Source of the DNA: Casuarina equisetifolia
Taxonomy: Eukaryota; Streptophyta; Magnoliopsida; Fagales; Casuarinaceae
Assembly (NCBI GenBank): GCA_028551475.1
Contig: CM052354.1
Location: 23,521,258 to 23,585,257, forward strand
Direction: 5' to 3'
DNA: 64,000 bases
In this document: in pieces, positions 46,001 to 60,376 of the stretch
How positions within the stretch are numbered: the first letter of the stretch is position 1
How the letters are laid out: each line of letters starts with the position of its first letter
Program-made: the position numbers and the translations under genes
Notes under the pieces: model-generated
What the model saw: the letters and a program-made list of their open reading frames with translations, nothing else
Database searches by the model: none
What the model was told of the DNA's origin: nothing

Positions 46001-48265
46001 AAAGAAACAGTAGGATTAAAGTTATAACTAATCAACACAATCATTAACTACACCAATTCTTGGGAACTTCAGATATAATCTCTAGTATTATTAAGTTTAA
46101 GCCAATATCCAAACAATCAAACAAATTGAGTAGCTTGGACATTACTGGTTGCTATGCTATCCCTACCAAACAATTATTATTAGATTTGGACTATAACTAT
46201 TATTAAAAAAAAAAAAAGAAGGATTTGACATGTGCCACGTCTGCTTAGTCACAATAGCGCCATGTGTTGAAGACAAGTCAGCCTTATCAACTAATAGAAA
46301 AATCACATAAGGAAATAAGAGACACATTAGCCTTCGTATCTCTTCTTCTTACAAGAAGCCGTCTCTGCATTCTCTACCAACTACAATGCAACATATCTAG
46401 ACTGAATTGCAACACTAGACAAATCATGAACAAAAGAAAGGATTTCCAAGATCACTCAATCACAGTCACTCAAAACAAAATTTTCTCACAATATTGGGAA
46501 CATTTCAAAACATTTTCCAAAACTGTTGCTACACCAAACCCTCTCCAAATCCAGCAACAACAATGAAGATATAATCATAATTCTCCTTCATTGTATTTTC
46601 CATTTGTAACAATCTTATGTACCACTTACAATTTTCAATACAAGATTACTCCTTTGTTTTTCATGTAGTTGTTTTAGTTTTCTTTTTATTCAAAGTTTCT
46701 GTAATCACATTAGCTGATTTCAAGAACTTTATCTTCTACAACTAGTAGAGTTAATGAAAGATAAAATCTATTTCTGAATATGCACACCTCCTCTTGACCT
46801 TTGAGTTTTCTTTTTTCTTTTTATTCTCTTTTAACTTGTTGTCTTAGGTCATTTGTATCGACTTCTTCAAGTCTTATGGCCAGCCGAGTCATAATAGAGA
46901 GACTGCAACTCATGCCAGAATATAGCGGCTCAAACTCTTTTTGTCTTTTGTCTCCTTTTTCTACCTCTTGCAAGGCTTCCTTCTTCACCATTCTCACAAA
47001 ATAAAAGAGCCGAATATGCTATATTTTGCAGCAAGTATATGTCAATTAACAAGTAAAGTAGACCGAAAAAGGAATAACACACCAAGACAAATAAAAAATA
47101 AGAAATCCTTTTGAATCTCGGCAAAGCTTGGGACCACGACCTTGTGGATCCGTTTGACCATAAGAAACTTCATAAAGTTTACTTGAGTCAAATTTTTAAT
47201 GGGGCTGAGACCTTGAACATTTAATGTACGTCTCTCTTCAAGAAAAGTTCTTAATATGAACGAATATTTTCTAGTAAGAAAACAAGAGTAGTGTGTGTTA
47301 ATGCGGACGCGTGGCACATGAAACCTCGTGCACCCTTTCTTTAAATTCAAGCCATCGCATTAAAAATCTCGGTTATAGCTTAATCTTTATTAGCTCTAAC
47401 AATGAGGATCTTCTCAATATGCCTGTACAAGTACTAATCAAACTCAAGCATTAGTTGAACAGAAGCGTATGATCTTGTTTATTTATGGCATTGCTGTATT
47501 GTATTTTACTTTTCTTCCTTTTCATAGCATTCCAAGCATCCAATGTATCCTTATTACTAATATGCATGATTTTACACCTTTCCAAATACATTATAAAGCT
47601 TCATATACTCTCGTATGATTTAATGAGAGTATAAAATAATCGTTAAAAGATTAAAAGTTCAATTTAAAAGTTAGTTTAAAAATTTTAAAAAAATATTCTC
47701 AATTTAAATTTAATTATATGCTTATTATTTTCTGATATAAAATTTGTAATCTCAAATATTCTTTTCTACACCAAAAGCTTGTCCCAACAACAATGACATT
47801 ATGCAAGTGATGGATAAGAGTATGACTTAATTTAAGTTTTAATCTTATATTAAAAGGTTCAAAACATAACTTAAAAACTAGTTCAAAGATTATAAATTAA
47901 TTTTTTAATTTAAATTTAGTCACAAACATTTTATTCTTCAGTGTGGGACTTGTGACTTCTAACAATAAGGTCAGTTTTTTTTAAAATTTGGCAACCACGG
48001 AGCTAGTAATTATTATCTTAGCTCTTTGCATCTTTGTTATAACTCAACGAGGTCAAATGGGCAGGACTTGCTGTAAATCAGACGTTTGGTGAGGGCTTTG
48101 GAAGTGAACAAGTGGTTCATTAGATGAGTTCAAAACGAATTTTGCATATAAATTCAGGCACGTGATTAACACGTGGAGTGGCGTCGCAGAGAGGAGGGCT
48201 CCTGAAACAATAGTTACTGATAGTTGGAATTGATTCGAGCGCCGTCGTCCCCCTGCTCGCCGACG
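43093..48265. other. Large intergenic region between divergent genes
   Basis: The first roughly 200 bases are the promoter and 5' UTR of the minus-strand gene; the last roughly 150 precede the methyltransferase ATG. Between them the DNA is AT-rich. About 44600-44860 contains two related motifs (TGTACTTATTGTxAAC..CTTGACAAG and CGTACTCATTGTCATC..CTTGACAAG). No gene, tRNA or complete mobile element was recognised. Open frames at 44158, 45217 and 46264 lack domains. Confidence 0.45.
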
Positions 48266-51200
48266 ATGGCCGGGAGTTGCACTTACTCCTGCGACACCGC
48301 TGCACAGACCCTCCAATGGATCAACGCCATCGTCGACTTCCTCAGACCCTATGCCTTCCTGATGAATGCTCACGTCGTCAATTTCTTCACGGTTCGGAAT
48401 TTTCCTCTCCATTTTCTCCGCAAACCGGCGGGGAGTCGTTCCCTATTTACTACCTGACTCTATAAGAGTAGTTAAAGCGATAATGGTGATGTTTGCAGGA
48501 TAAAATATGGGAAGCTGTTGATAAGGAATGGATGGACTGCCTGCGGAGGGAACCTGTTGAAAATCTTCTCCTCATTCCTTCTGGACGGGTCCAGGTTTTT
48601 GCCCTTCTCAATTGCAATTTTTCATAGTCTATGTGGCTTCCATATAAATTAAGCCATTTCCTGTGGCTCCCAATGCTGTGCGTTAGTCTGATTGTTTATG
48701 TGTCCTCTTATTTGTTTTTGATGGTAGGATCCTTGGCCTGCGTCACTTAAGGAGTTTTTAAGAACTTTGAGGTCTCTTGTGTTTCCAAGAGAGCAGGCCG
48801 ACTTGCAAAAAGTATGGTGTTTTTATCCTTATGCTGACTTTTACGATCTTGAGGAATCATGTAACCAATCTTCTATTTTGTTGTAGTGCTTTTTATGGGA
48901 AAGGATCTAGAATTGTCTGAGCACGTGTAACTAGGTGCAAAAGATGACTGTGGAAACAGTAACTAAAAATCTTGAAAAGAAAAGGATGTTGCTTGTGGAC
49001 GTTCAGAATTTGCATAGACCATTTTAACATGCTGACATGTATGAATATTTTGTAAATGGCACTGATCATATATTCGCTGCTTATTGCCAACTTTAGTTCT
49101 ACCAAATTACATATTCTCCCCTATAAACAATAAGTTAATGTGAGGCTGTGGGCTCGACTCCACTAAGGTGTCTGCGTTGTATTTATTCTGTTGATGTAGA
49201 TATCCTTCTATTGAGTACAAATATCTTATGTGCAAAATCCGAGCTAACAAGCTGCTGTAATACAATGGTATGCAAGGGTATGCAAGGGAGCAGATGGAAA
49301 TGAATTGAATTGTTTGCTTCTCTGTCAATGCATGGAGCACCTTTGGAATATTGCTTATAATTTATGGTACTTGATCTTTTATGGATTTATGTAGATAGAC
49401 GTACAGTACATTCCTTGTGGGGAGGTAATTGCTGTGAAATTTTATTGGTCAGCATCTAATGTTGTGGCGGGGGAAGTATCTTGCTTTCATATGTCGGATT
49501 GAATTTTTGGCCTATGGAAAGGACCTCTATAAAAAATAGAGGTGGTGGTTGGCAAGGTTGGTTTCTGGTGATTTACAAGATAATACAATATGAATGATTA
49601 GACATACCTTATTTTATTTTGATGCCCAAGTAAATGATGAAACATGTTGAAAAGTTCCTTCTGAATGGGCTAATAGAGCTTAGGTACAGAGAGTGATAAC
49701 CGAGGAATGACTTTTAGATTGTACTTTTAATTTCATTTTGTTTACGGTTAAAAGAAAGGTCAGCATAAAGTCACAGCAGCTGTCAGCATTTCTTTACTTA
49801 GGAGATTTTTTGGATTCTTAAGCTTTATGTAGTCTAACAATTCATTCTTGTTATTAGGAGTATCAATAAATTCTTAGTCTTGGCTAGGCTGGTAGAAGTT
49901 ATGTTTGAACTGTTCTCTGGATCCGTGATTTGAGCAGGAGGGTGGAATTTCAAAACCCGGAGTGGTCTATAGTGTAGCAAGGCCATTGGTGCTCCTCTCT
50001 CTCCCCCTGCTATGACTATTTTGCATAGCACCTGTAACATCAGTGTCTTGGCTCACGTGCTCTAAGGTTCATCAAATCATACAAAGAAAAGGGGGTTAGT
50101 TTCCCAAGACAAAGAAAAGGAGTTATTTTCCTATCAGCTTATGCTAATGTACGATCCTCATTTTTTTCAATTGCACTGGATAGCATAAACTTTTACTTAC
50201 TGTAGAGTTTCTTAAAATGGACTCAACTTTCAGCTTTTTGTCACAGGCCCCCCTAAGCTAGATGTTTCACCTACCTGACCTCAGATAGATTTAAATGAGT
50301 CACCACGGCCCTTGTTTACTAATTGGTCTGTTGGATATTACGGTAATTGAATCACATTACTGTGATTTGGCTAGCTCAATCGTGCAGTGATCAAATTGCC
50401 TTCTTGTTATTTTGAAAAGAAAAGTGGGCCCATGTGATCATGTCTCCAATCTTGCATATGAATTGTTATGATTTTAACTAAACTGGGTCAAGGCAATAGA
50501 TATAGTTTCTTGCACAAGTTAGTACATATTTCAGTTAAAAGAATGAAAAAAAAAAATTAAAGAAACTGAATATATCAGTAATGTACGTCATAGCGTTAAT
50601 CTGCATTAACAAAGAATAACCCCATCACAGTTTAGCAGCATATATAGATGCAGAAAGAAAAACCACAGATTTTTTACTAAATTTACTTTTGTTACTTTCA
50701 TTTTGGAGACATACTTTTGAAAAGGGACAACTTGATACTGGTTATATCATCTGTAGTTAGAGGTGAATTTTTAGAGAAGGTTTGACAATTTTGGTAATTC
50801 TTTTTAAGCCTTTGTAGCTATTCCCTTCTTGATATGTTTCTTTTGGTTGATTGTTCTTTCTTGGAAAATGCAATGCTTCATTGTTGGGGTAGATTAGTTT
50901 CTCTAATATATTAATTTTTTTTGCTTATATTGTTTGCCTTTTTGCTCTTCATGTTTTAAAGTGACCTGTTTATTTGTTGCTTCTTTCCTTTTTCCTCTTG
51001 TTGGGAGAAGAAGGGGCGGAGAGGGGAAAAGGGTTGTCAGACAATAAGACAGTATAATTGAACTTTTGATTTCTTGCAGGTATTACCTGGGCTCCATATG
51101 ATTTCAGTGAATAGTGTTCTGGCTCAGGGCATGAATGCTAAGAAAAAACATGAAGTACAGTACTGATTTATTCAGCTTCTTAAATGTGTTTTTCATCTTT

Positions 51201-52831
51201 GGAACTTGTTCTCGCTTTCAAACTTATCCTGGTTACGTTACTAATGTTATCGTCCTTGTTGGCAGGTGGAAGTTCTTTCTGCTGTTGTTACTTTTGTTGC
51301 TGACAGTGTAAGAGCTCATGCCATAGTTGATGTTGGTGCTGGCCAGGTGTGCTCTCACTTTGTTCTGCTTCTGTTTTTTTGCGTAGACAAGCTAAATCTG
51401 AGACATTTTGCATTATCTCCGTATCATCCCCACTTGTCTTTCTGGTGTTTGTTTTTTGCATCTTGGTCAACAGAAGACCCTCCCTGAAACAGTTTACTTG
51501 CTAACTACTGCCCATATCATCTTCTACCTTATTATGTTTATCCTCAATGTTAAAACCATGAATCTTTCTGATCAAATCTTTGCATGTACATGTTTGGTTC
51601 ATTAGATTGGTATCTACACCATGGATGAGAAGTATAATGTGAATAGTAATGCATGAATCTGAATCATGGGATGTGATATAATACTTGTCTGGCCATTTAA
51701 ACCTTGGGGAAGGAAATCTTTTTTGCTATGGCATTTATGCTGGCAGTTTTAGCTCATTATAAAGAACAAATTTTCTTGGAAAATAATAATGAATTCGATG
51801 ATGTTTAATAGATTTGCTGCTATTTTGAGATACATTACCCTACACTACCGACTCTTATGTGTTGTATGTTGACAAAGAGGAATTCACGAATCCTTAAGGA
51901 TCATGAATCATCTGTGACTAGTTTGAAACCTTTTGTTCTTAACGTCCATGTTTGATTAACTGTCACAATTAATTGCTTTGGTCTACATTTTTTGAGTTTG
52001 TAGTTCTTTGCAACTTAGAATCTAGTTTCTTTTTGGTGTCTCTCTTTTATGACAGGGTTGTACACCTTTTTGTAGTTTTCACTGAATTATAACATAATGA
52101 AAGAAAAAGTAGACCAGAAATTTCAGGAATTAGAGAGGTGCATGTTTGAATTCTGTAAAATTCTAAAATATATGGGAACAAGTTTTGGAGCCACCATGAT
52201 GCCAAAGCTGCTATACAGAGATTCCAACGTTGATTCTATTTATGTTTTATTCCGTAAAGGCCTCCTGTATTCCTTTTTGTCTTTTTCCTTTCCCCATTAC
52301 TTCCTATGTAACCGCTCCTTTTTTTATATTGTTCTTTTAGGGTTATCTTGCACAAGTGCTTTCTTTTCAATACAAACACCCTGTAGTTGCAATCGATGCA
52401 TGTTCTCATCATGGGAGGATCACAGATGCGCGTGCAGAACGAATTAAGAAGCATTATATGGCTCAGATGCGTAAATCTGAGTATGGCATATGAACAACTT
52501 CTTGTTCTATTTATTCCCTTCCCTTTTATTTAATTGGTTTTTTAATGTATTTTTTCTTAAATTCCTTTCAATATTTTACTTCTGGATAGTGAGAAAGTCT
52601 ATGGTACCTTACAGGTAGAAAAGGGGCCTTGGTGCATCTCTTTTGTTAAGAAATTGAAACCCAGTTGATTTTTACCACTGGTGTTTTGTGCCCTGATGAA
52701 CTAGTAATTCAGTCGAGTAACCTGTATAAAAATGTAAAGCTGTAAACACAAACCAGTGGTATTTTGTCAGCAAAAATATGAGAAATAATTTCTATCATTT
52801 TGCTGAATGAGGCAATGCATCTGGGGGCCGT

Positions 52832-52869
<38 letters not shown>

Positions 52870-55800
52870 CTCTCTCTCCCCTTATCAAAAGCAGGTATTT
52901 AAATATTTTCCATGAGTTTATATAATTCGATTACTTCTTTATGAAAGTAGTTAAGATAGCTACCTTGGTGTTGCTATCTACCATATCTTGTCACACAGAA
53001 TAGTCTTCTCTGGACGGTTTTTGTTTGAAGGTACCCTAGGTAGTGCTCTACATATCTGCTATGATATTTAGGATTGCACTGCATTGCTTTTTTAAGTTCT
53101 TGAAAGTTCTATTTGAGCTCTTGTTTTCTTAAACTGCTTTGTCAGATCAGAAATCTCTCAATTCAATGTGCCTAAGACAATCACTTGCCGCATCATGTCC
53201 ATTGACATTTTGAAAGCCCTGGTTGCTACATCTCATAAAGTTGATGGTGAGCAGCTTGGGTTGTCAAAAGAGGATCACGCAGAACCTGATGGAGAGAAGT
53301 TAGACTCTTCATGTGATGCAAATGATGATATTTCCTTGGTACTTGCTGGGCTTCACGCTTGTGGAGATCTTTCAGTAACAATGCTAAAGTGAGTAAGAAG
53401 GCGTGCCTTAAAGCCTATCCTTTTGAACTTTGTCAATGCATTTCTTATTTGATCCTTTCCCTTGAGATGGGGGAAGCTATGATTTAATAGCTTCAAAAGC
53501 GATTCCCTCCCAATATGAGCTTGATAATTAAACGGATGATGAGATGCTATTTTCAAAGAAAACAAGCCTTTTCTTTTTCTGAGGAAATCATGGAAGAACT
53601 GCTATTCTCTTCTAAACCTGAAGTTTTCTATGTACTTATAGGTCTTAAGGGAAAAGGGCTTTTGAGTCTTGGGGGCAGGTCTGTATATCTTTTTCCCCTT
53701 TGCTACTGAATGGTGAGAATATTACATGCTGATATTTTGTCAGTTCAACTTCGGTTCAGTACTTCTCTTCAATTTGACTTCACGTCACTGCATATATTTA
53801 TGCATGCGGAGTCTTGTTCTTTCACTCACAACATGTGGCATCAAGTCCAGTGACAAAAGCTGTCTAAAGAGAGAACTCAATAGATAACCATAGTTTGACC
53901 ATGGGAACCAATATCTTGTATGTTCTTTTTATCTGAGATACATGTCAAAACCTAACCAGGCCTCGAGGTACTTGATATAATACTGTGACTAACATCCTAT
54001 GAATAGAGTTATACAAGAAAGTGGTACAAGTGCATTGTCATGTTTCCTTGCAATTTCACTTGCGACTAGGTTTTGTAATAAAGACACTACAAACTTAGAT
54101 ATTCTTAGAGGACCTCAGATTGACTATTGCGCATATGCCTAGGATCTGCACTAAATTGCTTTTCTAATCCATTGGAACCCAAACAAACTGAAGAAACACG
54201 CCAATCAAAATCTCATGGAACAATTTATTTCTTATTCTAGATTACACCATGAGAAAAATGTTGATAACGTAATACTAAAGATGGTAATAATGCCAAAAGG
54301 ATGGCAGCCTTCAAAAGATACATGTTGTCTCCACGGTGTCATCATTATACCATCCATTCAACCTTAACAAACTCAAAGCAACTTCTTACAACCCATTTAG
54401 AAAGGTGATGGCAATGAAAAAAGAAATGTACAGCCTTATGCAATGGAGGTGTGGCCATCTACAATCCCAAATCAAAAACACTAGATACTAATGAGGAGTT
54501 AAAAGAGTTTAGATATCTTAATCCTCCTATGGTTTGAAAGCCAAACAATTGAGCGACAACCATCTAGAGGGAAATAGAAAGCATCACAATTAGCTGCCAC
54601 AAGTAATACAGAAACTCATTCTCTTAGCTTGATAAACAAACCTCAATGAAATCTTAATCTTTGAAACTCCTTTTAGCTTTGCAAACAAGTCTTCATTGAA
54701 TCTTATGGAAATCTCAAAGAGATGAGGAAATGCTCCATTAAACCATACCTTGAAATTCTCCTTGTTACATTCTAAACTTCAGGAGAGGTTACTGGGCTAA
54801 ATTGTAATGTATTCTTCATTACGTATGCTGTGTTTACTCATTATTACTAGTTACACTTTACCATGGTAATTGCAACCTGACAATTGACGCCCAAGATTTT
54901 CCTGTGTGTGACCTTGACACAACCATTACCACAATGCTGTTATATCATTCAAGTAATTGCACTGGAGTCCATAGTTTCCTCATCATGGAACTATGATTAG
55001 CAGCCTTTTTGTGTTACATCCCAAAAGTTTCAATTAAGCGTTCATTTCAACAGATAAGGTAGACAAAAAAAATCCTCTGTGCCCTTTCAGCCTAACTAAT
55101 GTTATTTGTGCTGCATTGAATCCTTGATGATCTTATGTCTCTTTGCTTTCAATCTGTATGGCTTTAATTGGTGCCAACCTTTACCCTTATGAGTATCTTA
55201 ATTTGTATCCTATATCAGCTGCTGATCTTAAGTAGAGTTTCATTTGGCTGTGATTTGTAAGTACATCATTTTATTCTGTGTAGCAATTAACCTTGGTGCA
55301 ATCCCGCATAACTTCCTTTCATATGCGGTGCTTCTTCAAATTCACTTCTCCACTACATTCCTTCTGCAATAACGTTATTGAATATTTCTCCCTTGATTAC
55401 CTTTTTCATTTTCATATTTGAGTATATGTTGTTGTTTTTCAGTTTCTAATGAAGTGGGATGCCTATCTTTTATTGGGTCAGGACCTTTGTGGAGTGCAAA
55501 GAAGTTAAAGCTGTTGTTAGCATTGGCTGTTGTTACAACTTATTGTCTGAAGATGTGGACAATATTGAAAGTCAATGTGGATTTCCAATGAGTAGAGGTG
55601 TTAAGTCTGCTGGCTTTTCACTTGGAAAAAGTTCTCGTGACCTTGCTTGCCAGGTATATGCATATCTGTCTTTTCTTGTTTCCTTTATTTGCTAAAGCAA
55701 TATCAATGGCTTGTCTGGCTTTATTTTTGTGCTTAGAGTAACTACCTTAAATCACCAAAATGAGCCAAAAAAATGTAAAACAAACAGAGAGTTCATTGTG

Positions 55801-58800
55801 ATAACTAAGCAGATGCCAGCATAGAATCAGGTGTGCCTGTACCAGGCACGTTGTTTTTCCTCTATGTTACCACTTGATCCCTCTTGCTATCTTCAACAAT
55901 TAGTATTCAGCTGTCAATACCGTTGTATCATTTTGATATTCCAAGGTAGTTATGATTGGTGACGCTATGTGTTATGCTATTGATTCTCAGTGCTAATGGC
56001 AAGGTTTTGTACTCCTGGTCGCTCTAGTATAATGTCTGTTGATGTTATTCTTAAGTATTATATTTTGGCATGTAAAGATATACTTTTGACATACTGTATC
56101 TTATTAGAGTGCAGAAAGATGGAGAAGTCTGGAAATTGATGCTGGCCTTCATAATTTTGAGTTGCACTGTTTCCGTGCTGCTTTCCAGATGGTACACAAT
56201 ATTATTATTGTTACTTTCCTGTTATTAGCTTCTGCAATACATTTAAGTACTGAAATATTTGGTGGGATTTATAGAATCCTAGCTGTTTCTTAAGCTGTGG
56301 GTATGAGTCTTTTACATCTGTATGCATCTGTGTATGCATGTCTTCATGAACGGATCTTCGTGGTTTTAACATTTTCTGGTAGTTCTATTTTACCGGCAGT
56401 TTTGTCATGCTGTTGGGCTCAGGATCTTTGTGTTTCTGAAGATAGGTAGGATGTATCAAACTTTTGTTTGGCCATAGGTGTTGGGTTTAAATGTATTATG
56501 ATGTCTATCACCAAAATACCAACCGCAATCAACACAGGATGTCAGGATAACAGGAAATTCATAACTGTTGTTTCTTTCCAGTTCACAGATGCGTTCACAG
56601 ATATGCTTATCTGAAAATATCAGCAGTTCTGAGCTTTTCTGGTGATTTTATTTTGGTAATGTTAGTTTCCAATTCAAGTTGCTAATGTTAGTTTCTTCTG
56701 TCCCACGTGTAATGCCAGTGGCTAGGTCATTTTCAGTAAGCGGGCCTATTATACACATTGTGGGAAAGCAGTGTGTTGGTATGATGAGCTTGTTATACGT
56801 TTTTGGCTTACTCTTGAAAACTTAAGTCTTCTGATAAGAAAGTTTGATAACTATGGATCCTGAATTTACAATAGAAATGAACACGTCTTGTCTTCAATCC
56901 CAATTAAAGTGATGATTTTCTTTCTTTCTTTTTTTTTTGTTGTGTAATTTTCGTGGGTAATAATTTTGATGGGAACAAAAAGGAGAAGAATTGGTAACTC
57001 AAGTACATGGGAGTTGTACAAAATTCCAGAAAAATAAAATTAGGAAAATTGAAAGCGGCTAAACATTTTCATGGGGGATTCCATTTGATGAGTGACTTCC
57101 ACATTGAGAACAATGTTATCGCAAAGTTGTAGTGTTATCTGGTATTTGAGTTTCATGCAGTCAGTATTTGTGCATTCATTCACTATTTTGCTTATAGTTT
57201 TTGCAGATGCCAATGATTGAAAGTATGAACAGACATCTGTATAGCCTTTGTGGTTGTATCTATCCATTAACTGCTCATTTAAATAAATTTCATATAACTG
57301 GCTCAGAATTGTTTCCCCTTCATGTCACTTGATTTTTCTGAGCCACTGCAACTTATGTCTCGATTGTCATGATTAGTTGCCTTTGAAAGTTCAGATTGGA
57401 GTTTTCATCTTAAGCAAAAAGCTGCCTTTATTAGACAGGAAGCATGCAAAATTTTAGATTTGATGTTATAATTTTTCAGGTGCTTTCCGCAACATTCAAT
57501 AGTTAAGTAGTGCTAACTTCATTAGGTTCTGTAAGGTTTTATTATTTGATTTGTTAACCTGCTGGATTTTAAACATATAAATAGGCTCTGCATATAAGGG
57601 AACAGGTGCCTTTATAGCTAGAGCTCGTTGCTTCTTTGTGGTGCTAATTTGTTTAGGGTTCCTGAGGTTCTTTAAAACTGTTGGTAGGTTTCCATAGTCT
57701 TACAACATAACTGCCTGTGTTCTGAAAACTAGGTGGATGAAAAGACAACTCCTAGTTGAATTATGAGGCGGTGATTAGAACACTGAAATACTCTATGTGA
57801 ATCACTTAAATTGTTGTTTCATAGGATTTATTGGCTGACTTCAATGGGCCAGAAAAGTCAGTATATGAGAAATACTTTTATAGTCTTGGTAGATTTTATC
57901 TCTATTATATGGGCCATGAGCAGTAAGTTATCCGACTGCCTAAAACTTTATTTCCTGTAGATGTCCTACCTCGATGCACATGAATGATCAATTCCTGTAG
58001 CTAGACATGCGTTCTTCACATACACAAAAAGATCAACTAATGACTAATTTTGAGAGCACGACTTATGTATGGTGCATGGAATATAAATTCTAATAGTTTG
58101 AATTTTATGCTAAATTATATATTAGGGAATGGATTCTAAAAGTACTGATGTGGTAAGTTCTATGTAAGTTGAGTACATTATGAGAGTTAACTGTTATATA
58201 TGTTCTCAAAATGCTCCAATCATCAGTATCACAAATAATTTTTCATTGAAAATATAGTGGTTAGTACTTGTCCAAAGTTTAGTAATATCACGTGTTCTGG
58301 GACATTATAGTATAAGGTAGACATGGACGACAATATTGGAGATTTAAGAGGGGAAATTAATGATACTCTAGACTGTAAAGGCATTGTGTCAAGTCACACG
58401 ACTGGTTCTATAAATAATTTAGGGATGCTCCAATTTTGAGTCTTGATTAGTTCAACAGGAGTAAAACACATGACTTGCTAGTGCTTACTGGAATCATGGT
58501 AAAAACATACCTGAAGTTGTTCTTTTGAACAAGAGAGAGGGAGAGATTTTAGTTTGAGTTTAAGAATAAGAGAGCAGAAGGATTTGAACTATTGGTTAAA
58601 TGGGGCCAAGATTATCAGTTGATTTCATTCTTAGTGGATCTTTGAGGGCACTATGCTGTAAGAAATTTTTTTAACATGGTGCTACAAGCATCCTTTTGTA
58701 CTAAGACTAAGGTTCTTTGCTTCTGCAATGTCAAGTGTAATTTTTGTATGCTATCCTTGTAAGTTGATTGCTTTCCTCTTTATTGAAAATTACATTTTTT

Positions 58801-60376
58801 TTTTCTTTTTCACCCTCCTGAAGGTACTGTGTAAATATTATCCTGAAGTTGTGATAAAGAGTCCTTCTATTGGTCGTCAAGGAAAGGCTTTGCGCCGCCG
58901 ACAGCAAAGGAAAGTGGAGTCTCGGTTGCATCATAAAACAAGTGCATGCCCACGGCTGAATTCAAATGGGAAAGATAGTTGCCCCATTATGGATCCCACC
59001 GATCTAGACACAGGTAAATGATGTGCTTGATGTAGTTTTTGAAGGTTCACTAGAGTTCCACTAGGCATGGACCACACTCTCTTGCTTCCTTTCTGTCTCA
59101 CCCTGCACCAAAGAAAATGTGGTTATAAGACACGAAGAGAATTAGTTGGAACTGTTAGTCCACCAGAAAGCTTATCGGACACAAGTTTTTGTAAGCAATG
59201 GACAATCAAACTGCTTGGTTGAATTTGTGGGCTGTTATAGCTTGAAATGTCTATTGGTAGCTTGGTGCTATGTAATGGGGAATAGCTGTGAACTAATTTA
59301 ATATGCTGCAGATGGAAAGTCTGGCTTGGCGCTGGAGACAGGCGACTCATCTCATGGGATTTCTTACAGTAAGATTACAAGATGTGAAGGGCCTAAATCT
59401 GATGACACTTCTGCACTTTTTGAGAAATTCAGTCAGTCTGCATTATGTCATCTTGGTCTCCAAGCCGCGAAGGATATAAATTTTCATGACGTGTGGAAGG
59501 AAGCAGAGCCTTTTGCAGTACGTCACTCTTATTTAGTAGAGTTACTATTTCGCCTGGAATACGTGATACTCCGGTTACTGCTTAAAAAGATACTATGCTA
59601 CATCATTTATTGGAAAGCTCACAATTTTGTAGTTTCGTTCATAATGTTTCTCATAGACTGGCTTCTACGATAATTGTATATAAAATTTCAAATCCTTGTT
59701 CCAAACTTGATCTTGATGGAGAAAGGGCTCTATATAATATGTTTGCTACACTTATCCCGTGGTTTGTGACTTACTTCTGGAGAAGTTGAAACCCCCTTTT
59801 CAGAATTCGTGTAGGATAAAAATTATTCATTGGTAGGTGATAAGAAATCCACTTTGCACTTTCGTGCTTGAGTATCTAGCTTCTTCTTTCACTCCTAAAG
59901 CAGCATCTCCACATATCTTTACGATTGTACGGCTGCTACCTATTGCTTTAGAATCTCTCCTCCTATGTGAACTGCAGAATCCTTAGCATCCTAAGACTTG
60001 ATTGCTTGAAAATCCTTGGACTTCCATTGCTTGAAATGTGGGGGGCAGATATGAAATGGTGATTGCACCAGCAGCCAGTAGAGCGCCCTTTCTGAAAAGT
60101 TGCAATAGTTTTATCTGATGAAATGCTTTAAGATCGAAACAACCCTGGACAAGTACTGATTAATGTACCAATCACATGCAGGAATTCATAGGACCATACT
60201 GGTCTCTTCGAGCAGCTTTGGGGCCTCTTTTGGAAACTTTACTTTTGCTTGATCGATTGCTGTTCCTCCAAGAGCAAGGAAGTTCCCTGGAAGTGAATAT
60301 GCTACCTGTTTTTGATCCAGAAGTATCCCCAAGGAATGTGGCCATAATTGCAAAAAGGAATATCAAGCAAATATGA
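48266..60376 (+). CDS. METTL25-type SAM-dependent methyltransferase
   Basis: Twelve exons: 48266-48391, 48499-48594, 48728-48811, 51080-51154, 51266-51346, 52341-52480, 53146-53388, 55482-55653, 56108-56191, 58824-59013, 59312-59517, 60182-60376. All have GT..AG borders and matching phases, giving 1692 nt and 563 residues. SAM motif I spans exons 5-6 (HAIVDVGAGQ then GYLAQVLSF, residues about 146-163). Family-specific LAGLHACGDLS (about 267-277) and VVSIGCCYNLLS (about 294-303) follow. A basic KALRRRQQRKVES segment lies in exon 10, and LRAALGPLLETLLLLDRLLF is near the end. These mark the methyltransferase-like 25 / RRNAD1 family; the substrate in plants is unknown to me. Exons 4, 7, 8 and 10 follow introns of 2.3, 0.7, 2.1 and 2.6 kb. 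The frame is undamaged. Confidence 0.88.
48812..51079 (+). other. Intron 3 of the METTL25-type gene
   Basis: 2268 bp, T-rich, no nested gene recognised. Confidence 0.6.
52833..52866. repeat. 34-nt poly-C tract in intron 6
   Basis: An uninterrupted run of 34 C, flanked by CCGTT on the left and GGTCTCTCTCTCCCC on the right, inside the intron between exons 6 and 7. Homopolymer C of this length is rare in plant DNA and may mark a sequencing or gap-closing problem. Confidence 0.95.
53389..55481 (+). other. Intron 7 of the METTL25-type gene
   Basis: 2093 bp without recognisable genes or mobile-element coding sequence. Confidence 0.6.
56192..58823 (+). other. Intron 9 of the METTL25-type gene
   Basis: 2632 bp. 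I checked it for a skipped exon because it is long; exons 9 and 10 join in frame without one. No nested gene was found. Confidence 0.55.
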
